This document shows positions 1 to 5,294 of a stretch of 5,294 bases of DNA, piece after piece. Each line of letters starts with the position of its first letter. The stretch's first letter is position 1. The notes beneath the pieces were generated by a model. It was not told the DNA's origin and searched no databases. It saw only the letters and a list, made by a program, of their open reading frames with translations. The DNA lies in contig JALSRF010000039.1 of NCBI GenBank assembly GCA_026984895.1, positions 1 to 5,294 on the forward strand, written 5' to 3'. The DNA comes from Paracoccaceae bacterium (lineage in GTDB: Bacteria > Pseudomonadota > Alphaproteobacteria > Rhodobacterales > Rhodobacteraceae). The position numbers were made by a program, and so were the translations under genes.

Positions 1-789
1 GTGAACGACCTGGTGTGCCAGGGGGCCGAGCCGCTGTTCTTTCTGGACTATTTCGCGACCGGCCGGCTGGATGTGGCGCGCGCGGCCCGGGTCGTCGGCG
101 GCATCGCCGAGGGCTGCAAGCGCGCGAACGCGGCGCTGATCGGCGGCGAGACGGCGGAAATGCCCGGGATGTATGCCGGCGAGGATTTCGACCTGGCCGG
201 CTTTGCCGTCGGCGCGCTGGAAAGGGGGCAGGCGCTGCCGCGCGGCGTCGCGGCGGGCGACGTGCTGCTGGGGCTGGCCTCGGACGGGGTGCATTCCAAC
301 GGCTATTCGCTGGTGCGCCGCATCGCCGAACGCGCGCGGCTGGGCTGGGACGATGCCTGCCCGTTCGAGGATCCGGCCGCCAGCCTGGGCGAGGCGCTGC
401 TCAGGCCCACGCGGCTTTACGTCGGACCGGCGCTGCGGGTGATAGGGGCAGGCGGCGTGCATGCGCTTGCCCATGTCACCGGCGGCGGGCTGGCCGAGAA
501 CCTGCCCCGCGTCCTGCCCGAGGGCCTGGGCTGCGAAATCGACCTTGGCGCCTGGGAACTGCCGCCGGTCTTCGCCTGGCTGGCGCGCGCCGGCGGGCTG
601 GCGACGGACGAACTGCTCAGGACGTTCAACGCCGGCATCGGCATGGTCGTGGTCGCCGACCCGGGCGCGGCACCGGCGCTGGAAACCGAACTGCGCGCGG
701 CGGGCGAGCGCCCGGTGCGCATCGGGCGCGTGGTGGCTGGGGGCGGCCTGCGCTTTTCGGGGACGCTGCGCAGCCGGGCGGCGGCGTGA
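1..789 (+). CDS. purM: Phosphoribosylformylglycinamidine cyclo-ligase (AIR synthetase), 5'-truncated by window edge
   Basis: PurM makes aminoimidazole ribonucleotide from formylglycinamidine ribonucleotide using ATP, the fifth step of de novo purine synthesis, in the cytoplasm. The 262 visible residues align with E. coli PurM from about residue 92 to the end, so roughly 90 N-terminal residues, including the Gly-rich ATP-binding part, lie left of the window. The opening GTG is an internal Val codon (VNDLV motif), not a start. Visible family signatures are QGAEPLFFLDYFATG (residues 7-21), GGETAEMPGMY (48-58), DGVHSNGYSLVRRI (95-108), the HVTGGG segment (158-163) and TFNAGIGMVVV (208-218). The C-terminus is complete, with a TGA stop overlapping the purN GTG start. 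Nothing suggests damage. The identification is secure; only the 5' end is unseen. Confidence 0.97.
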   Translation: MNDLVCQGAEPLFFLDYFATGRLDVARAARVVGGIAEGCKRANAALIGGETAEMPGMYAGEDFDLAGFAVGALERGQALPRGVAAGDVLLGLASDGVHSNGYSLVRRIAERARLGWDDACPFEDPAASLGEALLRPTRLYVGPALRVIGAGGVHALAHVTGGGLAENLPRVLPEGLGCEIDLGAWELPPVFAWLARAGGLATDELLRTFNAGIGMVVVADPGAAPALETELRAAGERPVRIGRVVAGGGLRFSGTLRSRAAA

Positions 790-1385
790 CACTGCGGGTG
801 GCGATCCTGATTTCGGGCGGCGGCTCGAACATGGAGGCGCTGGTGCGCTCGATGCAGGGCGATCACCCGGCCCGCCCGGTGCTGGTGCTGAGCAACGTGC
901 CGGGCGCGGGTGGTCTGGCCCGGGCGCGGGCGCTTGGCGTTCGCACCGCAACCGTGGATCATCGCGCCTTCGGGGGCGACCGGACGGCCTTCGAGGCGGA
1001 ACTCCAGCGCCACCTGGAGCGCGCGCGCGCCCACATCCTGTGCACCGCCGGTTTCATGCGCATCCTGACGCCGGGTTTCGTTGATCGCTGGGCGGGGCGG
1101 ATGCTGAACATCCATCCGTCGCTGCTGCCCCGTTACCGGGGGCTTGACACCCATGCGCGCGCGATCGCTGCGGGCGACGCCGAGGCCGGCTGTTCGGTGC
1201 ACCTGGTCACGGCCGAACTGGATGCGGGGCCGGTGCTGGGGCAGGCGCGGGTCGCGATCCGGCCCGACGACACCCCCGAAAGCCTTGCCGCGCGGGTGCT
1301 CGGGCACGAACACCGGCTTTACCCGCGGGTCCTGCGCGAATTCTCCGAGCGCCTGGCGCGCGAGGGTGCAGCCGGGCGGCCTTGA
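786..1385 (+). CDS. purN: Phosphoribosylglycinamide formyltransferase (GAR transformylase)
   Basis: PurN transfers the formyl group of 10-formyltetrahydrofolate to glycinamide ribonucleotide, the third step of purine synthesis. The 199-residue length is normal. The Rossmann-type N-terminus has the phosphate-binding loop ISGGGSNMEAL (residues 9-19). The catalytic triad known from E. coli PurN is present as Asn108 and His110 in NIHPSLLP (108-115) and Asp146 in TAELDAGPV (142-150). The folate-side segment GFMRILTPGF (89-98) is also intact. I chose the GTG at 786 because it lies just before the first conserved strand (LRVAILISGGG) and its first bases form a GTGA overlap with the purM stop, which is typical of translational coupling. 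No clear Shine-Dalgarno sequence precedes it, consistent with reinitiation by ribosomes leaving purM. The purM-purN pair is probably one transcript. Confidence 0.97.
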   Translation: MTLRVAILISGGGSNMEALVRSMQGDHPARPVLVLSNVPGAGGLARARALGVRTATVDHRAFGGDRTAFEAELQRHLERARAHILCTAGFMRILTPGFVDRWAGRMLNIHPSLLPRYRGLDTHARAIAAGDAEAGCSVHLVTAELDAGPVLGQARVAIRPDDTPESLAARVLGHEHRLYPRVLREFSERLAREGAAGRP

Positions 1386-1421
1386 AACCGCCGGCAAAGG
1401 CGCGGATAACCGTGCCAGGGC

Positions 1422-1550
1422 AACGGTCGTGGAACGGATCGTGGAATGGACCAGGAAATGGACCGAGAAATGGAGCGAGAGACAGATCGCGGAACGGGGC
1501 GCGGAACGGGGCGCGAAACCGATCGCGGAGCCGATCGCGGAGCCGACGGG
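1422..1550 (+). repeat. 12-bp tandem array across the rnd start region
   Basis: Nine consecutive 12-bp units run from 1433 to 1540 (starts at 1433, 1445, 1457, 1469, 1481, 1493, 1505, 1517 and 1529). An 11-base degenerate unit precedes them at 1422-1432 and a partial unit follows at 1541-1550. A rough consensus is aacggatcgcgg. Neighbouring units are usually the closest match: 1493 and 1505 differ by one base, as do 1517 and 1529. This pattern is expected of local slippage or unequal exchange. Because 12 is a multiple of 3, the array stays in the rnd frame and encodes a 4-residue repeat of the form (M/T/A)-(D/G/E)-R-(G/E). Confidence 0.9.
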
Positions 1551-2708
1551 ATCACGACGCTGACAACCACCGAAGGGCTGGCCGGGTTCTGCGCCCGCGC
1601 ACGCGAACACCCCTATGTCACCGTGGACACCGAGTTTCTGCGCGAGCGCACCTATTACTCCAGGCTCTGTCTGGTGCAACTGGCGTTGCCCACCGATGCC
1701 CCCGAGGACGCGGTGCTGGTGGATCCGCTGGTCGAGGGGCTTTCTCTGGAGCCGCTTTACGAACTGTTTCGCGATCCCGGCGTGGTCAAGGTCTTTCACG
1801 CCGCGCGCCAGGACCTGGAGATATTCATGGTGGACGGCGGGCTGATCCCGGCGCCGCTGTTTGATACCCAGGTGGCCGCCATGGTCTGCGGCTTCGGCGA
1901 ACAGGTGGGCTACGAAACGCTGGTGCGCAAGATCGTGCGCCAGCCGCTGGACAAGAGTTCGCGCTTTACCGACTGGTCGCGCCGGCCCCTGAGCGCGGCG
2001 CAAAAGGCCTATGCCATTGGCGACGTGACCCACCTGCGCGGCATTTACGAGTTCTTGTCGAAGAAGATAAGCGACACCGGGCGCCAGGGCTGGGTGGAAG
2101 AGGAAATGGCCGTCCTCAGCAACCCGGAAACCTATGTCACCCATCCGCGCGATGCGTGGAAGCGGCTGAAAACACGAACGAATTCCGGGAAATTCCTGGC
2201 CGTCGCACGGGAACTGGCCGCGTTTCGCGAAGACTATGCCCAACGGCGCAACATCCCGCGTTCGCGGGTGTTCAAGGATGACGCGCTGCTGGAACTGGCC
2301 TCGACCAGGCCGCGCAGCATGAAGGAGCTGGGGCGCTCGCGGCTGCTGCTGCGCGAGGCCCGGCGCGGCGAGATTGCCGAAGGGATCCTGGCGGCGGTGA
2401 AGGCCGCGGAGTCCTGCGAGCCGAAGGACTACCCGAAGCCGCCGACGCGCCGGGAAAACCAGCGTGCCAACCCGGCGCTGTCCGATCTGCTGCGCGTGCT
2501 GCTGAAGGCCAGGTCCGAATCCGCCGGGGTGGCCCAGAAGCTGATCGCCACCTCGGCCGATCTGGACCTGATCGCGGCGGGCGATACCACGGTACCGGCG
2601 TTCACCGGCTGGCGGGCGCAGGTGTTCGGCAACGATGCGCGTCGGCTGTGCGAGGGGCGCGTGGCGCTTGCGGTCAAGGGCAAGGCGGTCGAGGTGGTTG
2701 ACCTTTAG
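1446..2708 (+). CDS. rnd: Ribonuclease D with repeat-encoded N-terminal extension
   Basis: RNase D is a divalent-metal 3'-5' exoribonuclease that trims tRNA and other small stable RNA precursors. The DEDDy exonuclease signature is complete: Asp61 and Glu63 in VTVDTEFLRERTYY (58-71), Asp123 in HAARQDLE (118-125), and Tyr189 with Asp193 in YAIGDVTHL (189-197). An HRDC nucleic-acid-binding domain follows at about 245-325, then a C-terminal HRDC-like part. Total length is 420 residues against a usual 380-390. The excess is about 35 N-terminal residues of Arg/Asp/Glu/Gly/Thr 4-mers encoded by the 12-bp array. Family similarity starts at about Ile36. In-frame ATGs lie at 1446, 1458 and 1470, and TAA at 1407-1409 closes the frame upstream. 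No ATG, GTG or TTG lies between 1470 and the catalytic core, so at least part of the extension should be translated. GGA at 1436-1438 is a modest ribosome site for the first ATG. The gap from purN is 60 bases, so co-transcription is plausible. Confidence 0.95.
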   Translation: MDQEMDREMERETDRGTGRGTGRETDRGADRGADGITTLTTTEGLAGFCARAREHPYVTVDTEFLRERTYYSRLCLVQLALPTDAPEDAVLVDPLVEGLSLEPLYELFRDPGVVKVFHAARQDLEIFMVDGGLIPAPLFDTQVAAMVCGFGEQVGYETLVRKIVRQPLDKSSRFTDWSRRPLSAAQKAYAIGDVTHLRGIYEFLSKKISDTGRQGWVEEEMAVLSNPETYVTHPRDAWKRLKTRTNSGKFLAVARELAAFREDYAQRRNIPRSRVFKDDALLELASTRPRSMKELGRSRLLLREARRGEIAEGILAAVKAAESCEPKDYPKPPTRRENQRANPALSDLLRVLLKARSESAGVAQKLIATSADLDLIAAGDTTVPAFTGWRAQVFGNDARRLCEGRVALAVKGKAVEVVDL

Positions 2709-2713
2709 GCCGG

Positions 2714-2761
2714 GGCCGCGCGGCACATCGGGCGGGCACCGCCGGGCCCGGCGCCGCGGCC
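2714..2761. terminator. Possible GC-rich stem-loop just after rnd
   Basis: Six bases after the rnd TAG, GGCCGCG (2714-2720) is complementary to CGCGGCC (2755-2761). Inside the loop, GGCGG (2731-2735) and CCGCC (2739-2743) form a second small stem with a 3-base loop. Position fits a 3' end of the purMN-rnd transcript, but there is no T-tract, so intrinsic termination is uncertain. In sequence this GC-rich, chance stems are common. Confidence 0.25.
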
Positions 2762-2766
2762 GGGAG

Positions 2767-2807
2767 GTGCGACCGCGTGGTGCGACCGCGTGGTGCGCGG
2801 TCGCGTG
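2767..2807. repeat. 13-bp tandem duplication plus a diverged third copy
   Basis: GTGCGACCGCGTG occurs twice back to back (2767-2779 and 2780-2792), followed by a 15-base variant GTGCGCGGTCGCGTG (2793-2807). The third copy has the opposite orientation of its central bases, which is what creates the hairpin at 2782-2804. Confidence 0.85.
2782..2804. terminator. Perfect 9-bp inverted repeat, candidate bidirectional terminator hairpin
   Basis: GCGACCGCG (2782-2790) is the exact reverse complement of CGCGGTCGC (2796-2804), with the 5-base loop TGGTG. Two further T-G type wobble pairs could extend the stem in RNA from the plus strand. It is the strongest perfect inverted repeat I found in the convergent gap. 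No T-run follows on either strand, so it is only a candidate for termination or RNA 3'-end protection. Confidence 0.35.
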
Positions 2808-2860
2808 GTGCGCGGGCGCTCGGCTCGGCCGCTCCTGTCAGGCGGTCCCCTCAGGCACCG

Positions 2861-3021
2861 CCCCGTCCGCACGGCTGCCCGCCCGCACCGCCGCCCCGCC
2901 CGCACGGCTGCCCGTCCGCACCGCCGCCCGCTCGCACCGCCCCGCCCGCACCGCCGCCCCGTCCGCACCGCCGCCCGCTCGCACGGCCTCGCGTTCGCAC
3001 GGCTGCCCGCTTGCGCGGCGG
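2861..3021. repeat. Ten-unit degenerate 14-17-bp tandem array, largely in 33-bp dimers
   Basis: Ten units begin at 2861, 2878, 2894, 2911, 2927, 2941, 2957, 2974, 2990 and 3006, with lengths 17, 16, 17, 16, 14, 16, 17, 16, 16 and 16. The core is cccgyccgcacsgcyg. Units alternate so that several pairs make a 33-bp higher-order period (2861-2893, 2894-2926, 2957-2989), while the 2927-2956 pair is 30 bp. The plus strand is C-rich and the minus strand carries GGG/GGGG tracts. The array stops nine bases before the acyltransferase stop codon. I see no spacers or palindromic units, so it is not a CRISPR array. Confidence 0.88.
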
Positions 3022-3030
3022 CCGGGGCGC

Positions 3031-3918
3031 TCAGGTGCCCGGCACCTTCCAGCGCCGGTGCACCCAGAACCACTGCCCCGGGTGTTCGGCGATGCGCCGT
3101 TCCAGACTGGCGTTCAGCGCGCGGGTCATGGTGCGCGCGTCGCTATGCGTCACCGGTGCTTCGAAAACGATGTCGAAATCCAGCCCGTTGTCGCGCCGGA
3201 TGCCGTAAAACGGCACCAGCAGCGCATCGTATCGCAGCGCCAGTTCGGCGGCCGATGTCGCGGTCATCGCCGGAATGCCCAGAAACGGCAGGGCAATGCC
3301 TTCGCTGACATGCTGGTCGAACAGCAGCACCAGAAAGCCGCCCTTGCGCAGGTGACGCACGAAACCGGCGGTGCCGCGCGGCCCCTGTTCGAACACCGGC
3401 CCTCCGAACGCCTTCATGGTGCGCGCGTAGTGGCGGTTGAAGAAGCGGTTGCGCGCGCGCCGATAGAGCCCGCCCACCGGAATGCCGCGCGTGGCGAGCG
3501 CGGCGCGCGGGGCCTCGTAATTGCCGAAGTGCCCGGTCACCAGGATGGCGGGGCGGCCATCGCGGCGCCCCTGTTCCAGTGCCGCCAGCCCGGGGCCCGA
3601 GATCGGCGTCCGGCGCATCCTGCGCAGGAAGGGGCGGGTGGAATAGTTCTCGATCAGGGTGCGGCCGGCATTGTCGATAACCGCGCGGGCAACGGCCCGG
3701 CGCTGTGCTGCGCTCCAGTCCGGGTGCACGCGCGCAAGATTGGCGTTGGCGCGGGCCTCGTATCCGGCGACCGGCGCGATGACCCGGCGCATGATCCAGC
3801 CCATGGCCGGCACGCGCCAGCGGTATGGCATGATCAGCATCGCGGCGATCGTGCTGCGCAAGAGCGCATTGCTCAGCCAGTCAAGCCATAAGTGCCCGCT
3901 GTCGGTGTCGCGTGCCAT
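3031..3918 (-). CDS. Lysophospholipid acyltransferase family protein (LpxL/HtrB-like lauroyl acyltransferase)
   Basis: This 295-residue protein belongs to the LpxL/HtrB/MsbB acyltransferase family, which moves fatty acyl chains from acyl-ACP to lipid acceptors, classically lipid A precursors, at the inner face of the cytoplasmic membrane. The catalytic HX4(D/E) motif is His130 to Glu135 in GHFGNYE (129-135). Family blocks follow: LYRRARNRFFN (151-161), FDQHVSEG (200-207), the FLGIPAMTATSAAELALR region (212-229) and the C-terminal WFWVHRRWK (283-291). A moderately hydrophobic stretch at about 15-31 could touch the membrane. Length is at the short end of the family. The ATG at 3918 is preceded only by a GGGGG tract, a poor ribosome site. 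It follows the reductase gene on the same strand after 198 bases; shared transcription is possible but not shown. The precise acceptor (lipid A or another lysolipid, such as ornithine lipid) cannot be told from sequence. Confidence 0.91.
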   Translation of the reverse strand: MARDTDSGHLWLDWLSNALLRSTIAAMLIMPYRWRVPAMGWIMRRVIAPVAGYEARANANLARVHPDWSAAQRRAVARAVIDNAGRTLIENYSTRPFLRRMRRTPISGPGLAALEQGRRDGRPAILVTGHFGNYEAPRAALATRGIPVGGLYRRARNRFFNRHYARTMKAFGGPVFEQGPRGTAGFVRHLRKGGFLVLLFDQHVSEGIALPFLGIPAMTATSAAELALRYDALLVPFYGIRRDNGLDFDIVFEAPVTHSDARTMTRALNASLERRIAEHPGQWFWVHRRWKVPGT

Positions 3919-4056
3919 CTGCCCCCGCGTGATCTGCGTTCTGGTCTGTATCCGGTTGCGCGGGCGCTTCTGCCCCCCGGTTTACTGGCGCCAACACATA
4001 AGCCGAGCGCGGGCGGACCACAAGGCGCTGCGCCGCCCGCCGCCCGTCCCGGGCCG

Positions 4057-4107
4057 CCCGCCGCCTCGATGCGCCGCCTGCCGCGCGCCACCCGCCGCCT
4101 CGATGCG
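4057..4107. repeat. Exact 17-bp direct repeat in the minus-strand spacer
   Basis: CCCGCCGCCTCGATGCG occurs at 4057-4073 and again at 4091-4107, starts 34 bases apart, on the same strand. It lies in the 198-base spacer (3919-4117) between the reductase stop and the acyltransferase start. I see no gene there. A small palindrome GGCGC-T-GCGCC lies at 4024-4034. No convincing -35/-10 pair or T-rich terminator is visible in the spacer. Confidence 0.85.
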
Positions 4108-4117
4108 TGGCCTGCGC

Positions 4118-5137
4118 TCAGGTGCTGCCCAGAATGGCGCGCCCGTCGGGCAGCGGCGCCCGGGCGGCGATCAGCCCGGCGGCCTTGAGGTCGCGCCACA
4201 GCGCGGGCGGGGTCGGGGTCGCGGCCCAGTCGAGGATGCCGCGCATCTCGTCAACCGAGCGCGCGCCGGGGATGACGGCCGAAACCACCGGATGGGCCAG
4301 CGGAAACTGCAGCGCCGCAACCGGCAGCTCGACCCCATGATCGGCGCAGATCCCGGCCAGGCGCGCGGCCTTTTCGGCCACCGGGCGCGGCGTTTCGGCA
4401 TAGTTCCACATGTCGCGCCCCACAAGGACGCCAGAGTTGAACGGCCCCCCGACAATCAGCGTGATGGCGCGCGCGCTGCAGGCGGGGATCAGATCGTCCA
4501 GCGGGTCCTGTTCCAGGAGCGTGTAACGCCCGGCCAGCAAAAAGCAGTCCCAGTCGCCGATCTCCATCGCCGCGAGGCAGACCGCGGTTTCGTTCACGCC
4601 CAGCCCGATCGCGCCGACCTTGCCGGCCGCGCGCAGTTCGGCAAGCGCCCGGTAACCGCCGTCGGCCAGATCCGTGAAATGGCGTGCATTCCCGCGCGCC
4701 CCGTGCTGCATTTCGCCGATATCGTGGACCAGCAGGATGTCGATACGCTCCAGCCCCAGCCGCTGCTGGCTGTCCTCATACGACCGCATGATGGCGTCGT
4801 AGGAATAGTCGAAGACCGGGTGAAACGGCAGCGGGTCGATCATGCCGTCGCGCGCCGGGTCCGGGGCCGCGCCGGGGACAAGCAGGCGGCCGACCTTGGT
4901 GGACAGCACATGATCGCGCCCGCGGATGGCATCGCCCACGGCGCGCTCGGAACGGCCATAGCCGTAAAACGGCGCGGTGTCGGCATAGGTCAGCCCGGCA
5001 TCGAACCCGGCCGCGACGATGGCGCGGGCCTCGCCCGGTTGCAGGGCCGCGAAATTGCCGCCCAGGGGGGCGCCGCCGATGCCCAGTATGCTGACCTTCA
5101 GGCCGGTTCGGCCGATTTCGCGGGTTTCGATGGCCAT
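4118..5137 (-). CDS. Aldo/keto reductase, D-threo-aldose 1-dehydrogenase / L-fucose dehydrogenase-like
   Basis: This cytoplasmic NAD(P)-dependent oxidoreductase has the aldo/keto reductase barrel. Numbering from the ATG at 5137 (339 residues), the catalytic tetrad is Asp53 and Tyr58 in YADTAPFYGYGRSE (51-64), Lys81 in STKVGRLL (79-86) and His138 in LLVHDIGE (135-142). The opening GRTGLKVSILGIGGAPLGG and the segment FDYSYDAIMRSYEDSQQRLGL resemble the subfamily of D-threo-aldose 1-dehydrogenase, L-fucose dehydrogenase and pyridoxal 4-dehydrogenase, which oxidise sugars or pyridoxal to lactones. Near the C-terminus, SAVIPGARSVDEM is the usual cofactor-phosphate region. An in-frame GTG at 5146 would add three residues. 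I prefer the ATG because GGAAAG and GAG lie at workable distances before it, whereas GGAAA abuts the GTG. The neighbours do not reveal the substrate. Confidence 0.92.
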   Translation of the reverse strand: MAIETREIGRTGLKVSILGIGGAPLGGNFAALQPGEARAIVAAGFDAGLTYADTAPFYGYGRSERAVGDAIRGRDHVLSTKVGRLLVPGAAPDPARDGMIDPLPFHPVFDYSYDAIMRSYEDSQQRLGLERIDILLVHDIGEMQHGARGNARHFTDLADGGYRALAELRAAGKVGAIGLGVNETAVCLAAMEIGDWDCFLLAGRYTLLEQDPLDDLIPACSARAITLIVGGPFNSGVLVGRDMWNYAETPRPVAEKAARLAGICADHGVELPVAALQFPLAHPVVSAVIPGARSVDEMRGILDWAATPTPPALWRDLKAAGLIAARAPLPDGRAILGST

Positions 5138-5146
5138 TTCGCTCAC

Positions 5147-5294
5147 TTTCCGTCAGGTGGTGCTGCCGGCTGCCAGGGGCGGGGCCAGGCGCCGGCGCGC
5201 AGGCCAGGCGCCGGGCGCCGTTTCGCCATGCCGGGCAAAAGCCGCCCCGCGCGCCTGTCGCCCGCCCGGTGCGGTTGTGCCGACTCGCGGCTGG
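5147..5294. other. Right-edge region upstream of the reductase; no gene supported
   Basis: These 148 bases hold a 13-bp direct repeat, GGCCAGGCGCCGG, at 5183-5195 and 5202-5214 (starts 19 bases apart). All three minus-strand frames stay open from the window edge until near the reductase start; one ends at TGA 5155-5153 and another at TGA 5145-5143. The 3' end of an upstream minus-strand gene could therefore lie here, but no family motif is recognisable and the two frames cannot be separated by codon use. No clear promoter elements were found. Confidence 0.5.

Larger units (their letters stand above)
2709..3030. other. Convergent intergenic region filled with GC-rich repeats
   Basis: These 322 bases separate rnd, which ends at 2708 on the plus strand, from the acyltransferase gene, which ends at 3031 on the minus strand. 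No protein gene is supported. All frames stay open for long stretches only because stop codons are rare in such GC-rich sequence, and their translations are low-complexity Pro/Arg/Ala strings without a recognisable domain. The region holds candidate hairpins at 2714-2761 and 2782-2804, 13-bp repeats at 2767-2807 and a degenerate tandem array at 2861-3021. As the shared 3' end of two converging transcripts, transcription termination is its most likely job. Confidence 0.7.

Noticed and set aside
15..785. Upstream extension of the purN frame inside purM
   Set aside because: The open frame before the GTG at 786 overlaps purM and is Arg/Gly/Ala-rich; PurN homology begins only after 786.
417..2726. 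769-residue open frame on the minus strand opposite purM, purN and rnd
   Set aside because: It is antisense to three well-supported genes; such long frames arise from the high GC at third codon positions, and the translation has no recognisable domain.
2861..3021. CRISPR array
   Set aside because: Units are contiguous and degenerate, without unique spacers, and no cas genes are present.
2705..3073. 122-residue minus-strand frame through the repeat array
   Set aside because: Begins inside the acyltransferase 3' end in another frame; unit lengths of 14, 16 and 17 do not keep a consistent peptide repeat.
2635..3891. 418-residue plus-strand frame spanning the convergent gap and the acyltransferase region
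   Set aside because: It crosses the rnd end, the repeat array and the antisense of the acyltransferase; low-complexity Pro/Arg/Ala sequence with no domain.
3930..4000. Promoter for the acyltransferase on the minus strand
   Set aside because: A GATACA-like -10 is readable near 3948-3953 but no -35 partner at a proper distance is convincing.
3892..4188. 98-residue plus-strand frame in the acyltransferase-reductase spacer
   Set aside because: Overlaps both flanking genes in antisense, lacks a ribosome site, and has low-complexity composition.
5228..5294. Start of a divergent plus-strand gene at ATG 5228
   Set aside because: Only 22 codons to the edge, no clear ribosome site and no recognisable protein sequence.

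Overview
The window is very GC-rich and gene-dense. Its gene order (purM, purN, then rnd), its protein signatures and its codon use (G or C at most third positions) point to an alphaproteobacterium. The purM-purN-rnd neighbourhood is what I would expect in Rhodobacterales; I cannot name a genus.

Layout. Positions 1-2708 hold a plus-strand run: the 3' part of purM (cut by the left edge), purN overlapping it by 4 bases, and an rnd gene for ribonuclease D 60 bases further on. PurM and PurN catalyse two steps of de novo purine synthesis. RNase D is a 3'-5' exoribonuclease of stable-RNA maturation that shares the unit by position only. Positions 3031-5137 hold a minus-strand pair: an aldo/keto reductase of the D-threo-aldose/L-fucose dehydrogenase type, followed after 198 bases by a lysophospholipid (LpxL/HtrB-like) acyltransferase. 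The two sets converge on a 322-base gap at 2709-3030.

The five genes are ordinary housekeeping or metabolic genes, and I see no defence system, mobile element, CRISPR array or RNA gene. What stands out is repeat structure. A 12-bp tandem array straddles the 5' end of rnd, supplies its candidate start codons and encodes a 4-residue repeat ahead of the nuclease domain. A second, unrelated array of ten 14-17-bp units, largely arranged as 33-bp dimers, fills much of the convergent gap, next to 13-bp repeats and a strong hairpin. Shorter direct repeats sit in the other two non-coding stretches (4057-4107 and 5183-5214). I infer that short GC-rich tandem duplications recur in the spacers here. No new biological system is evident; the most unusual feature is a start region apparently derived from the 12-bp repeat.
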